A DNA stretch of 64,000 nt from Labilibaculum sp. K2S (GTDB lineage Bacteria > Bacteroidota > Bacteroidia > Bacteroidales > Marinifilaceae): assembly GCF_030372765.1 (NCBI RefSeq), contig NZ_JAUCMW010000010.1, forward strand, positions 40,364-104,363. The letters run 5' to 3'. The translations under genes were made by a program, and so were the position numbers. Under the pieces are notes generated by a model, which made no database searches, was not told the DNA's origin, and saw nothing but the letters and a program-made list of their open reading frames with translations. This document shows, piece by piece, positions 41,907 to 52,348 of the stretch. How positions within the stretch are numbered: position 1 is the first letter of the stretch; each line of letters opens with the position of its first letter.

Positions 41907-43529
41907 ATGAAGAAAAATATATATATAATAATCGCGATTCTGTCCTCTGCACTGGTGTACACATCATGTACAAAAGATTTAGAGGTAACACCTATCGATC
42001 CGAGTCAGATTTTGGCAGGTAACTTAGGTGACGATCCAGCCTATATGGAACAAACATTGGCTAAATTGTATGCCAGCTTTATTATCTCTGGTCAAGCTGA
42101 TGATGATGCCGATATCACATCCAGTGATGATGGCTTCTTTATTACAATGAGAGCACTTTGGAATCTACAGACTATTACTACCGATGAAGGAATTAATGCC
42201 TGGGGTGATGTCGGTATTTCTGATTTGAATACTCAAACCTGGAGTGCGCAAAATCCATTCTTAACTGCCGTGTATCAACGTTTAAGTTTAAGTGTTACCT
42301 ATGCTAACGACTTTTTAAATGTAACCGCAGGTAGTACAGAGCCAAACATCATCCAATATCGTGCGGAAGCAAGATACTTAAGAGCTTTTGCTTACTATTG
42401 GTTAATGGATTTATTTGCAAACCCTCCTTTTACAACAGAAGAAGATGGAGTTGGTAAATATTTCCCTGAACAAATTCAACGTGCAGACTTATTTAAGTTT
42501 ATTGTTGATGAATTAAAAGCAATTGAACCTGATTTAGGAGAACCCGGATCTAACTATCCACAAGCTGATAAAGGAAGTTGCTGGATGTTACTTGCTAAAA
42601 CTTATTTGAATGCAGAGGTTTATACAGGAACAGCCCATTGGGATGATTGTAAAACCTATTGTGATAAAGTTATCGCTAGCCCTGCATATAGTTTAGCGAC
42701 TGATTACAGACAAAACTTTAGTGCAGATAACGATCGTGGTCATGGTAACAATGAAATGATTTTTGCTTTCGCAGAAGATGGTATAAATACACAAGGAAAT
42801 GGTGGAATTACTTTCATTATTGAATCTTCAAGTGATGCAACTTATATTCGTGCCGAAGATTATCATGGACTTACCTCTAACACCAACTGGAACGGTAACA
42901 GAGCAAGAAAAGATTTAATGAATATTTTAGTTGATACTTTGGCTGTTTATGGAAACAATCCAGTTCCTGCTACCGATACGATTTTTGCTCAGTGTCCTGA
43001 TAAAAGGGTTTTCTTACGTCAAAAACGATCAATAAATATCCCTACTCCTTCTTCTAGTGGAGACTTTGGTGTAGGTGTTTATAAGTTTACAGCTAAAAAT
43101 CATGATGGAACGCAAGCTGATAATTACAGTCCTACATTTGCTTCTACCGATTTTCCCGTATTCCGTTTGGCGGATGCCTATTTAATGAGAGCAGAAGCTT
43201 TATTCAATACAAGTGGTGCTACTGCTGCTGTTGTAGCTGATATTAATCTGATTCGCGAAAGAGCATATGGAGATGATAGTGGTAACATCTCAGTTAGTGA
43301 TGTAAATGCCGATTTCATTTTAGATGAGAGAGCAAGAGAATTCTACTACGAAGGACAAAGACGTACTGATTTAGTTCGTTTTGGCAAGTTCACCGGAGGT
43401 GCATATAACTGGCAATGGAAAGGTGGTACTTTTAACGGTACAAGCACTAGTAGTCATCTTAATATTTTCCCAATACCGGGCGATGAAATTTCTGCGAATC
43501 CTAACATTAAGCAAAATGATGGTTATTAA
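41907..43529 (+). CDS. susD: SusD-family starch-binding outer-membrane lipoprotein
   Basis: The 540-residue protein has a lipobox (ILSSALVYTSC, Cys20) and the RagB/SusD family layout: TPR-like helices including LAKLYASFIISG, RAEARYLRAFAYYWLMDLFANPPF, and the C-terminal half with FRLADAYLMRAEALFN, INLIRERAYGD and LDERAREFYYEGQRRTDLVRFGKF. It forms the lid of SusC and binds the glycan at the cell surface. It starts 13 nt after susC. Confidence 0.96.
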   Translation: MKKNIYIIIAILSSALVYTSCTKDLEVTPIDPSQILAGNLGDDPAYMEQTLAKLYASFIISGQADDDADITSSDDGFFITMRALWNLQTITTDEGINAWGDVGISDLNTQTWSAQNPFLTAVYQRLSLSVTYANDFLNVTAGSTEPNIIQYRAEARYLRAFAYYWLMDLFANPPFTTEEDGVGKYFPEQIQRADLFKFIVDELKAIEPDLGEPGSNYPQADKGSCWMLLAKTYLNAEVYTGTAHWDDCKTYCDKVIASPAYSLATDYRQNFSADNDRGHGNNEMIFAFAEDGINTQGNGGITFIIESSSDATYIRAEDYHGLTSNTNWNGNRARKDLMNILVDTLAVYGNNPVPATDTIFAQCPDKRVFLRQKRSINIPTPSSSGDFGVGVYKFTAKNHDGTQADNYSPTFASTDFPVFRLADAYLMRAEALFNTSGATAAVVADINLIRERAYGDDSGNISVSDVNADFILDERAREFYYEGQRRTDLVRFGKFTGGAYNWQWKGGTFNGTSTSSHLNIFPIPGDEISANPNIKQNDGY

Positions 43530-43548
43530 TCATTTAAAACCAAAAAAA

Positions 43549-44595
43549 ATGAAAAAATATTATATATTATTATTTGCATTAGTTGGGGTATTAGGCTTCT
43601 TCACGAGTTGTGATGAAGACGGTGATCAACTAAGCTTGAGTGATAACGTTACTGTCCCAACTCTTACTTTACCAGATTTAACTTTGATTAGAGCTAACGG
43701 AGCAGACAACTTAATTTTTGCCTGTACTCCGGTAGATCCAGGATTTAATGCTTCGGTAACCTATTTTCTTGAGGCATGTCCAGAAGGTAATAACTTTCAA
43801 GATATAACTGAATTATATAAGGGTAGCACATGCGATAACATTGAGTTAACTGTAAATCAAGTAAATTCAATACTATTGGATGGTTTTCCAGAAGATGCAA
43901 CATCATCTGTTGATTTCAGAATCAGATGCGTTCTCGAAGCTGATGCCGGACTTGGCGTTGATGACCTTGTTTATTATTCAGAGACCGTAAATGGAGATGC
44001 AACTATCTTTGGTTTACTTCGTTTAGATATACTTATTACTGGTTCTACAGAAACTCAAAATATCAAATCTCCTGGCAGCGATGGCATCTATGAAGGTTAC
44101 GTGAAATTTGAAGCTGGAGATAGCTTTACATTACTTGATCCTGATAACAACATTACTTACGGTGCAAGTGGAACAGGTATTGCTGTAGATGGTTCAGCAA
44201 TTACTGTTGTGGATGCAGGTTGGTATAGTCTAAATGCTAACACTAATGATTTAACCTACACTATTGAGGCCTATAACATTGGTTTAGTTGGAGATGCTAC
44301 TCCAAACGGATGGGATACTCCAGATACTAAAATGGATTATAACTCCACAGATCGTACTTGGGAAATTACCGCCGATTTAACAAATGGTAATTTTAAATTT
44401 AGATTAAATGACGGATGGGCATGGAATCTTGGTGGAAATGGTACTGCTGATGGAAGTACTGACAATTACGATTCTGACAATAAAACGGTTCAGCTAAGTC
44501 AAGGAGGAAAAAATATTCCAGTACTTGATGGAGCAGGAAATTATACGATCAAACTGAATATTACTGGATCTGTAGCAACCGTTATAAAAAATTAA
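43549..44595 (+). CDS. susE: SusE-family outer-membrane starch-binding lipoprotein
   Basis: From ATG 43549 the protein has 348 residues with a lipobox (VGVLGFFTSC, Cys20) followed by acidic DEDGDQ, a typical Bacteroidota surface-export signal. The N-terminal SusE domain (~25-150; VPTLTLPDLTLIRANGADN) is an Ig-like fold. The C-terminal part has a SusE/SusF starch-binding module (GLVGDATPNGWDTPDTKM, GNFKFRLNDGWAWNLGG). The frame is open for 56 codons further upstream into susD, but that start would bury the lipobox, so it is rejected. It starts 20 nt after the susD stop. Confidence 0.92.
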   Translation: MKKYYILLFALVGVLGFFTSCDEDGDQLSLSDNVTVPTLTLPDLTLIRANGADNLIFACTPVDPGFNASVTYFLEACPEGNNFQDITELYKGSTCDNIELTVNQVNSILLDGFPEDATSSVDFRIRCVLEADAGLGVDDLVYYSETVNGDATIFGLLRLDILITGSTETQNIKSPGSDGIYEGYVKFEAGDSFTLLDPDNNITYGASGTGIAVDGSAITVVDAGWYSLNANTNDLTYTIEAYNIGLVGDATPNGWDTPDTKMDYNSTDRTWEITADLTNGNFKFRLNDGWAWNLGGNGTADGSTDNYDSDNKTVQLSQGGKNIPVLDGAGNYTIKLNITGSVATVIKN

Positions 44596-44610
44596 TACAT
44601 GAATAAACCA

Positions 44611-44637
44611 AGGGGTGCCTTAACATATCGCACCCCT
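44611..44637 (+). other. Intra-operon hairpin between susE and the susF-like gene
   Basis: AGGGGTGC pairs perfectly with GCACCCCT across an 11-nt loop, 16 nt after the susE stop. No T-tract follows, so it is not a standard terminator. It may protect the 3' end of the susCDE part of the mRNA and set expression ratios. Confidence 0.6.
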
Positions 44638-44692
44638 AATGATTACAGAGTTTATTCAAAAATTAATAAATATTAGTACTAAATATTTAAGT

Positions 44693-46288
44693 ATGAAAAA
44701 TAATATATTTATCAAACTATTAGGCCTTGCATTCACCGCTTTACTTTTAGTGTTTGTTGGGTGTGATAAAGATGATCTGGTTAAGTTGGATGCTGAAATG
44801 GCAACCTGGCAAAAGGATGGAATTACATCTACTTCGGTAGAACTAAGTGGAATTGTTGTTGCTGAAGGTGATGGAATTTCAGAGTATGGTATTGTTTGGG
44901 GTACTACAGAGAATCCTACTACTGCAGACTCAAAAAAAGTAGCTGATAATGTAGAAAAAGCTGTTTATTGGGTAACCGTAGATGGTTTGGAACACTTAAC
45001 TACATATCATTACAGAGCCTATGTTATAACTAACGGAGGTACTACATTATATGGAAAAGATGATGTATTCACAACATTAGCTCATAAGCCAACTATTATT
45101 ATCTCAAATGAAGCAACAGATATTACTGATATTACTGCTAATATTGCAGGAGAAGTTCCTTATGATGGTAAAGCATTGGTTACAACCAAAGGAATCTGTT
45201 GGAGTACAGAAGAAAATCCAACAATAGCAGGTCTGCTTACGGACGAGGGTGAGGGAATGGGTGAATTCACTAGTGCTTTAACAAACCTTAGAGCAAAAAC
45301 AGTCTACTATGCCAGAGCTTATGCAACAAATTCAATTGCTACCGTTTATAGTGCTCAAATTACATTTACCACTCTTGTTGGAATTGCAACTGTTGAAACA
45401 GGAACTGCATCAGCTAAAGCTACAACAGCTCAAGTAGCAGGAAACGTTATTTACAACGGAGGTCTAACAATATCAGAACGAGGTGTTTGCTATGGCAAAA
45501 CTGAGAATCCAACTATTGCTGACAGTAAAGTAACCAATACTGGGGAAAACGGTGAATTTACGGTTGATATAAGCGGATTAGAAACAAGTACTACCTATCA
45601 CGCCAGAGCTTACGCAATAAATAGTGAAGGTGTTGCTTATGGTGCAGAAGTCTTGTTTTCAACCTTCCCAACAACCATGTACATCAATGGTAGCTTTGTT
45701 CCAAGTTGGGATTGGAATAATGCCGCAGTACTTGAAATGATTCCGGTTCATAGTAACCCACATCTTTTCTGGAAAATTGCATGGTTTAATGCTGATTCGG
45801 AATTAAAATTTAATTCAGAATTAGCTTGGAATGGTGCTGAATTCGGAAAAACCGGCGACACAGCAGGTGCTGATGGCGTATGGAATAAAGGTGGAGATAA
45901 TATACCAACTGGAGCGGAAGGTTATAAGATGGTTGTTGTAAATCTTTTAGCTAATACGATTCAAATAACCGATCCTGTTATCTATGCTCAGGGTAGTGCT
46001 TTTGGAAATTGGAATGGCGGTGAATTCTTATTTACTCCAGATGTTGCTGACGCTAAGATTCTTGTTTCGCCGGCCGCTGTAGCGGATGATAATGCAAGAA
46101 TGTATGTAACAGCTACTACTTTGACTAACACTGATAACAATCCTGTTGATTGGTGGCAAGCAGAGCTTAGTGTGCTAGTAGGAAAAATTGAGTACCGAGG
46201 AGCAGGAAATGACTTGGCTGGTGCACCTATTACAACTGGTCAAAAAGTGAAACTAAATTTCAGTACTGAGTCTGGAATCTTTGAATAA
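44693..46288 (+). CDS. SusF-like surface lipoprotein with three fibronectin-like repeats
   Basis: The preferred ATG (44693) gives 531 residues with a lipobox (LVFVGC, Cys about 23, then DKDD); an upstream in-frame ATG at 44639 would push the lipobox to residue 41 and is rejected. Three repeats of about 90 residues follow. Each runs from GxxxYDG-like or ISEYGIVWG/CYGKTENPTIADSK to TTYHARAYA...N..G, the fibronectin-type-III-like pattern of Bacteroidota surface proteins. The C-terminus (~330-531) resembles SusE/SusF starch-binding modules (MYINGSFVPSWDWNNAAVL, WKIAWFNADSELKFNSELAW, YAQGSAFGNWNGGEF). It should display starch-binding modules far from the membrane. Confidence 0.82.
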   Translation: MKNNIFIKLLGLAFTALLLVFVGCDKDDLVKLDAEMATWQKDGITSTSVELSGIVVAEGDGISEYGIVWGTTENPTTADSKKVADNVEKAVYWVTVDGLEHLTTYHYRAYVITNGGTTLYGKDDVFTTLAHKPTIIISNEATDITDITANIAGEVPYDGKALVTTKGICWSTEENPTIAGLLTDEGEGMGEFTSALTNLRAKTVYYARAYATNSIATVYSAQITFTTLVGIATVETGTASAKATTAQVAGNVIYNGGLTISERGVCYGKTENPTIADSKVTNTGENGEFTVDISGLETSTTYHARAYAINSEGVAYGAEVLFSTFPTTMYINGSFVPSWDWNNAAVLEMIPVHSNPHLFWKIAWFNADSELKFNSELAWNGAEFGKTGDTAGADGVWNKGGDNIPTGAEGYKMVVVNLLANTIQITDPVIYAQGSAFGNWNGGEFLFTPDVADAKILVSPAAVADDNARMYVTATTLTNTDNNPVDWWQAELSVLVGKIEYRGAGNDLAGAPITTGQKVKLNFSTESGIFE

Positions 46289-46303
46289 GTGAAATAATTA
46301 AAT

Positions 46304-46332
46304 TAAAAAGCCGCCCATGGGGGGCGGCTTTT
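46304..46332 (+). terminator. Terminator after the susF-like gene
   Basis: AAAAGCCGCCC pairs with GGGCGGCTTTTTT across a short loop (ATGG). It separates the susC operon from the following secreted GH13 gene. Confidence 0.88.
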
Positions 46333-46492
46333 TTCAAATTGTCTTTATCTCAAAAAACACTCTCTCACAACATCTGTTTTCGACCAATTACAATTGCTTA
46401 TTATTAATACATATTTGGCTTAGATTAAGAAAAACAGAATAATTAATGTATGTCACTTATTAACAAATAATTTGATCCAGAAATACCTAATT

Positions 46493-49400
46493 ATGAAGAA
46501 ACTATACACATATCTCCTTTCTTTTCTTCTGCTAATCCCTTCAATTGGTATTGGTCAGATAATTATTTCAGATCCAACCTTTCCTACCGAAGATAAACCT
46601 GTAACAATAACCTTTGATGCCTCATTAGGTACAGCAGGATTACTGGATTACACCGGCGATGTATATGCTCACACTGGAGTGATCACAGATCAAAGCACTT
46701 CAACCAGTGATTGGAAGTATGCCCCAACCTGGGGAGATAACAATGAAAAATACAAACTTACATCACTTGGCAATAACAAGTGGCAATTAAGTATTACACC
46801 CAGCATTCGCGAATATTACGGCGTAACAAGCGGTGAGAAGATATTAAAAATGGCTTTTGTTTTTAGGAGTTCCGACAATTCGAAAGAAGGAAAAGGAGAC
46901 GGAGGAACAGACATATTTGTTGACTTAAGCGAAGGTGGACTCAATGTTGAATTCGCAAAACCAGTTGACAATGCCATTTTTGGAAAAAATGAATCAGTAT
47001 TGATTACGGCAAATTCTGAAGCAAGTGATAATTTAGAGCTGCTAATCGATGGCGTAAGCATGACTTCCACCTCGTCAACTCAATTGAATTATTCCTATAC
47101 TCCAAATGCCGCAGGCAATCACCAATTAATTGCTGTTGCAACTGCAAACGGTGAGGAAGCAAGAGATACTGTTAACATTGTGCTTCGGGAGGATACGCCC
47201 ACAGCAACAAAACCTACCGGAATTAAAGATGGTATCAATTACATTGATGATAATACAGTTACCCTATCTCTTTATGCACCAAACAAAGAATATGTTTTTG
47301 TTATTGGTGATTTTAACGGTTGGAATTACGACAACAACTACCAAATGAACAAGGATGGAGACTATTTTTGGATTACTATCGACAAGCTTACGGCAGGAAA
47401 AGAATACATTTTCCAGTATGTTATCGACGGTGATATTAAAATTGCAGATCCATACGCTGATAAATTATTAGATCCGTGGAATGACCAATACATTTCGAGT
47501 ACAACCTATCCAAATTTGATTCCCTACCCTACTGATAAAACAAGTGAAATTGCCAGCGTATTCCAAACAGCACAAACCACTTATACATGGTCCGATGCAC
47601 AGTTTACTCCTCCGTCAAAAGAAGATTTAGTCGTTTACGAATTACATGTTCGTGACTTTACCGCAGCTGGTAATATTAAAACAGTTAAAGACACATTAGA
47701 TTATTTGGAAAGACTTGGTGTTAATGTGATTGAATTAATGCCATTTAACGAATTTGAAGGAAATGATTCCTGGGGATACAATCCATCCTTTTATTTTGCT
47801 CCTGATAAAGCCTATGGCACAAAAAATGACTACAAAGCATTTATCGACGAATGTCACAGCAGAGGAATAGCTGTTTATATGGATATGGTTCTAAATCATA
47901 CCTACGGACAATCACCGTTTTTACGCATGTACTTCGATGGTTCAAAACCAACGGCAGATAATCCATGGTACAATGTCACAAGCAATTTTGAAAATCCGGA
48001 TGCCCAATGGGGTTATGATATCAATCACACAAGTACGGCGACACAAAAGTTAGTGGATCGGATTAATACCTATTGGATGAATGAATATCACATTGATGGA
48101 TTTCGTTTCGATTTCACCAAAGGATTTTCAAACACTCCGCACAGCAACACAACCGATCCTTGGGGTGGACAGTACGACCCTCAGCGTATTGAAATACTAA
48201 AAAGGATGTCTACCGCAATTTGGAACGTTAAATCGAACGCTGTGGTGATTTTCGAGCATTTATCAGATAATGATGAAGAAAAAGAATTGGCCGCGCATGG
48301 TATCATGCTTTGGGGAAATGCCAACCATGAATACAGCGAAGCTTCCATGGGATATGCTTCTGATTTCAGTTGGTATTCATGGAAAGAGAGACAATGGGTC
48401 GGCCCAAAATTGGTGAATTATATGGAAAGTCACGATGAAGAACGCATGATGTATCGTAATCTCACCTATGGAGCTTCTTTAGGTGATTATAATGTAACAA
48501 ACCTAAATACAGCTCTTTCGAGAGTTGAAACGGCAGCTGCTTTTTTCTTTGTCGTGCCTGGTCCAAAAATGGTATGGCAATTTGAAGAATTGGGTTACGA
48601 TGTATCGATTGATGAAAATGGTCGGGTTGGCAAAAAACCAATCCACTGGGAATACCAGGATGATCCGAACAGAAAAAGACTTTATGAGGTATTTTCAGCA
48701 CTAATCAAGCTAAAAAAAGAAGAAGTTGCCTTCGAATCGGAAGATTTTACACTGAATACAAATACGGTTTTAAAACGCATTGAGATCAATCATTCTGATA
48801 TGGATGTTAGAGTAATTGGAAACTTCGATCTTAAACTGAGAAGTATTGATCCTAATTTCAGTAAAACCGGTACATGGTATGATTATTTTACCGGGCAAGC
48901 AATTACTGTTACTGATGTTAACGCATTTATTGATCTTGAAGCAGGAGAATATCATATTTACACAACAAAACAACTTTCCATTCCTGATGTAAAATCGGCA
49001 CCTGTTGCTTCAAACATTACTATAAGCGGAACTTTCAGAGAGGATGAAACCCTAACAGCAAGTTATTCCTTTACGGATTTGAATAATGATCCGGAAGGAA
49101 ATTCAATTTACAAATGGTACAGAGCAGACGATGCGAATGGAACCAATGAAACTGTTATAAGCGGTGCAAGCGCTAAAACTTATACACTTATTAGAGCCGA
49201 TCGCGGTAATTTTATCCGCTTTTCGGTAACACCTGTTGCACAAACAGGTGAATTATTGCAAGGTGATATTGTTTACAGTGCATACAGCGAAGAAATCACC
49301 TACTCAACAGGCATTAATGATATTTTAAACAAAGAATTACGCCTGTACCCAAATCCGGTTCGTGATATTCTTCATCTCGAAAATCTAAAACAAGTAAATA

Positions 49401-49561
49401 AATTACAGCTTTTTGATTTATCAGGAAAAGCAATCATAGTTATAACAATGCCAAATGAATCGGCAGATTTAAACGTAAATAATCTAACAACAGGAACTTA
49501 CATTTTAAGATTTGAAATGGAGGATGGTTCACAACTCAGTAAAAAAATAGTGAAGCAATAA
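46493..49561 (+). CDS. T9SS-secreted GH13 alpha-amylase/pullulanase-like enzyme with N-terminal modules
   Basis: The start at 46493 gives 1022 residues with a signal peptide (LYTYLLSFLLLIPSIGIGQ); an ATG seven codons upstream is less likely. Domains in order: a DUF4961-like beta domain (~20-150), an Ig-like domain (~155-240), a CBM48-like domain (~250-345; VTLSLYAPNKEYVFVIGDFN, WNYDNNYQM), the GH13 barrel (~375-740), a C-terminal amylase domain, an Ig-like domain (~840-935) and a type IX secretion sorting domain (LRLYPNPVRDILHL ... GTYILRFEMEDG...KKIVKQ). Catalytic residues are Asp540, Glu588 and Asp648. It should act on starch outside the cell or on its surface and feed SusCD. Confidence 0.93.
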   Translation: MKKLYTYLLSFLLLIPSIGIGQIIISDPTFPTEDKPVTITFDASLGTAGLLDYTGDVYAHTGVITDQSTSTSDWKYAPTWGDNNEKYKLTSLGNNKWQLSITPSIREYYGVTSGEKILKMAFVFRSSDNSKEGKGDGGTDIFVDLSEGGLNVEFAKPVDNAIFGKNESVLITANSEASDNLELLIDGVSMTSTSSTQLNYSYTPNAAGNHQLIAVATANGEEARDTVNIVLREDTPTATKPTGIKDGINYIDDNTVTLSLYAPNKEYVFVIGDFNGWNYDNNYQMNKDGDYFWITIDKLTAGKEYIFQYVIDGDIKIADPYADKLLDPWNDQYISSTTYPNLIPYPTDKTSEIASVFQTAQTTYTWSDAQFTPPSKEDLVVYELHVRDFTAAGNIKTVKDTLDYLERLGVNVIELMPFNEFEGNDSWGYNPSFYFAPDKAYGTKNDYKAFIDECHSRGIAVYMDMVLNHTYGQSPFLRMYFDGSKPTADNPWYNVTSNFENPDAQWGYDINHTSTATQKLVDRINTYWMNEYHIDGFRFDFTKGFSNTPHSNTTDPWGGQYDPQRIEILKRMSTAIWNVKSNAVVIFEHLSDNDEEKELAAHGIMLWGNANHEYSEASMGYASDFSWYSWKERQWVGPKLVNYMESHDEERMMYRNLTYGASLGDYNVTNLNTALSRVETAAAFFFVVPGPKMVWQFEELGYDVSIDENGRVGKKPIHWEYQDDPNRKRLYEVFSALIKLKKEEVAFESEDFTLNTNTVLKRIEINHSDMDVRVIGNFDLKLRSIDPNFSKTGTWYDYFTGQAITVTDVNAFIDLEAGEYHIYTTKQLSIPDVKSAPVASNITISGTFREDETLTASYSFTDLNNDPEGNSIYKWYRADDANGTNETVISGASAKTYTLIRADRGNFIRFSVTPVAQTGELLQGDIVYSAYSEEITYSTGINDILNKELRLYPNPVRDILHLENLKQVNKLQLFDLSGKAIIVITMPNESADLNVNNLTTGTYILRFEMEDGSQLSKKIVKQ

Positions 49562-49594
49562 ACAGCGTTTTTCAATAGTTTTTAGATCAGATAA

Positions 49595-49632
49595 AATCCC
49601 GTTTTTTGGAACACCAAAAGCGGGATTTTTAA
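49595..49632 (+). terminator. Terminator after the secreted GH13 gene
   Basis: AAATCCCGTTTTTTGG and CCAAAAGCGGGATTT pair over a short loop and are followed by T residues. Confidence 0.8.
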
Positions 49633-49757
49633 CTACTTAATTGTCAGCTTCTCTCTATCTAACAATTGCAATTTTAACGCCGCATAAAAAACTAGTAAAA
49701 CACTAAAACAAATGAAAGAACTGAAGAATTTTGATCTTGCTATTGAATGGTTTTGGC

Positions 49758-52205
49758 TTATTTGACGGGATGTGTAAAATAAAAAGTTGATCCTTCTTCA
49801 GGCGTTGAATCAAACCATATTTTGCCTCCTAATAATTCAATTAAACTCTTTGAGATAGATAATCCGATTCCAACTCCATTATATTTCCTTGAAAGCTCTT
49901 CATTCGCCTGTCTAAACAATCCAAAAATACTTTCCTGTACCTCCTCCGGAATTCCAATTCCTGTATCTTTCACAAAAAATTGTAACACTTCTTTCGAATT
50001 TGGATTGCAATCCTGAAATCCATATTCAATACTTCCTTTATCAGTAAACTTCAAAGCATTTTTTAATAAATTTAAAAAGATTTGCTTAAATCGATGTGGA
50101 TCAGTATTTAAAACAAAATCCGAAAAATTAGGAGGAATGTTTAATATCAATTCGATATGTTCCTTTTCAAGCACATTCCTCTCAACATGAATTACAGCAT
50201 CAATTTCATAAAACAAATTTAAGATACTATAATCTTCATGTTTAATTTTAACCGCACCGGATTGTATTAAACTAATATCGAACAGATCTTCTACAATATT
50301 TAATAAATTATGTCCACTTTGATTAATCATTTTGCAATATTCAATTGCTGTTTCAATACCTGTTTCATTATCGACCAATCCAGAAAACCCAATTACCGCA
50401 TTTAAGGGAGTACGTAATTCATGCGACATAGTGGCTAAAAAAACAGATTTTAAACGATCCGATTCTGTTGCATCCCGTAAAGCTTTATACAATTCCTGTT
50501 CGGTTCTTTTTTGCTCGATAGAAATACTAATCTGATGCGAAACCAACTCAAGCATCTTCTTATCTTCTTTAGTTACGGCATTCTCGTCTTCATAACTTTG
50601 AATCACCAAAATACCAATCACCTTTTCTTTTCCCTTTAGAGGCATTCCCAACCAAATTTTGGAAGGTTCACCCTTAAGTTCCACTTCTCCTTTTGCCTCC
50701 AACTCATCCAATTCTTCAGCTGTTGCCAAAAGTGCTGTTTCATGATCAACAACCCAACCTGAAACAGTCTTGTCTTTAGGGAATTTCTCGAACGAATCAT
50801 GTTCATCGTCATGAAAAGGCAGGCTAAACATCTCCGTTTCGTCATCATATAATGCAACAAAAAAGTTTGTTGTATCAATTATAGAAGACAACTCTTCCCT
50901 AATAAACTGAATAAATTCAAACAGTGTATTTTGCGAAAAAACAGCATTTGAAATATTTAATATGATCTTTTGAATTTGTTCTTGTCTCTTCCGTTCTGTA
51001 ATATCTTCTTTAACAGCAATAAAATTAATAATTTGCCCACGATCATCCTTTATAGGTGATATTGTCGCAAACTCCCAAAACAATTCACCATTTTTTTTCT
51101 TATTCTGAAATTCTCCTCTCCATTCATTCCCCGACTTAATTTCCTCCCACATGGATTTATATAATTCCGCTTTATTATTTTTAGAACTTAGAATTCGAGG
51201 GTTCTCACCAATAACCTCCTCCAAAGAATAACCGGTAAGTTCATTAAATTTTGGATTTACATACTCAATATTCCCCTCGCAATTTGTAATTACAACAGAA
51301 ACAGGACTTTGAATCACAGATTGGGATAACTTAAGCAATTCCGTCTTGGTATTCTTATAATTGGTAACATCACGAATGGAAAGCAAACATATAACCTTTC
51401 CTTTAAATGTAGAATTCTTAATTCGAACAACCACATCTATCTTTGAACCATCTTTTTTAGTGCCGATCGCTTGAATTCTATGGCGAAAATCTCTAGATTT
51501 TTCATCAAGCGAAACGATCCAGTACTCTTTCTCAATAAAACTAAAAATAGAAACACCCGATAATTCCAATTCAGAATACCCTGTCATTATTTCTGCCCGA
51601 GTATTTATTTCAACAATTATATCCTTATCAACAATAAAAACAGCTTCATTACTGGCATCCGCTAAAGTTTTATATTTACTTTCACTCTCTGCTAATTGTC
51701 TAATAATTTTACCTCGATCAAGTACAATCGCAGTTAAATCAGATAATTCTGAAATCAATTCAACATCTTTTGTATTGGGAATATTGGGTGTACGATGATA
51801 GATGGCAAAAGTACCCAGCACCTTACCAGAAGCATCTTTTATGGGTTCCGACCAACAAGATCCTAAATTTGCATCTTTTGCAATACTTTTAAAATCACTC
51901 CAATAAGGATGAGTATTAATATCTTCTACAATAACCCTTTCTCCAGTAAATGCAGCAGTTCCACATGATCCCATCCCATTCCTAATAGGAAGACCATTTA
52001 CTGCTTTATTATAAAAGTCTGGCAAGTCGGGTGCGGTTTCCAATAACAAATGCTTTCCTTCCTCATCAACACACAGAATTGAACAAATTGAACCCTGAGA
52101 AATATTCTGAGCCCGTTTTACAATTTCATTCAAAATTGCTGTCTCTGATTCTCCTTTGTATAACAACTCCAATATACTCGATCGTAGTGCGTTCGCCTCT
52201 TTCAT
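49758..52205 (-). CDS. Multi-sensor histidine kinase (GAF-PAS-PAS-GAF-HisKA-HATPase)
   Basis: The 815-residue soluble protein has GAF 1 (~15-165; GSICSILCVDEEGKHLLL, NGMGSCGTAAFTGERVIVED), PAS 1 (~175-285), PAS 2 with PAC (~300-415; NCEGNIEYVNPKFNELTGYS, AVKEDITERKRQ), GAF 2 (~420-560), then HisKA (ATMSHELRTPLNAVIGFSG) and HATPase_c (TGIGIPEEVQ, GVGIGLSISKSLIELLGG). No membrane helix and no receiver domain are present, and no response regulator is adjacent. Both GAF domains belong to the type often linked with small-molecule or redox sensing; the signal is unknown. Confidence 0.93.
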   Translation of the reverse strand: MKEANALRSSILELLYKGESETAILNEIVKRAQNISQGSICSILCVDEEGKHLLLETAPDLPDFYNKAVNGLPIRNGMGSCGTAAFTGERVIVEDINTHPYWSDFKSIAKDANLGSCWSEPIKDASGKVLGTFAIYHRTPNIPNTKDVELISELSDLTAIVLDRGKIIRQLAESESKYKTLADASNEAVFIVDKDIIVEINTRAEIMTGYSELELSGVSIFSFIEKEYWIVSLDEKSRDFRHRIQAIGTKKDGSKIDVVVRIKNSTFKGKVICLLSIRDVTNYKNTKTELLKLSQSVIQSPVSVVITNCEGNIEYVNPKFNELTGYSLEEVIGENPRILSSKNNKAELYKSMWEEIKSGNEWRGEFQNKKKNGELFWEFATISPIKDDRGQIINFIAVKEDITERKRQEQIQKIILNISNAVFSQNTLFEFIQFIREELSSIIDTTNFFVALYDDETEMFSLPFHDDEHDSFEKFPKDKTVSGWVVDHETALLATAEELDELEAKGEVELKGEPSKIWLGMPLKGKEKVIGILVIQSYEDENAVTKEDKKMLELVSHQISISIEQKRTEQELYKALRDATESDRLKSVFLATMSHELRTPLNAVIGFSGLVDNETGIETAIEYCKMINQSGHNLLNIVEDLFDISLIQSGAVKIKHEDYSILNLFYEIDAVIHVERNVLEKEHIELILNIPPNFSDFVLNTDPHRFKQIFLNLLKNALKFTDKGSIEYGFQDCNPNSKEVLQFFVKDTGIGIPEEVQESIFGLFRQANEELSRKYNGVGIGLSISKSLIELLGGKIWFDSTPEEGSTFYFTHPVK

Positions 52206-52348
52206 TCCTCTAAATTATTATATTTTAGCAATCACCAGCACTTCCTGAACAATTTAATTTAAATTCAAATTGATTTTAATACAATTATTTCACTTATTGA
52301 GAAGTAGTTATAGATGAATCTATTTTTAAATTTCACACTAAAAATTCA

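Noticed and set aside
43381-43548. N-terminal extension of SusE
   Set aside because: The frame overlaps susD, has no signal sequence, and the ATG at 43549 gives a proper lipobox.
44639-44692. Earlier start for the SusF-like lipoprotein
   Set aside because: It would move the lipobox Cys to about residue 41; the ATG at 44693 gives a normal signal.
49710-49764. 17-codon ORF starting MKELKNFDLAIEWFWLI
   Set aside because: Too short, overlaps the end of the sensor kinase gene, and has no supporting signal.
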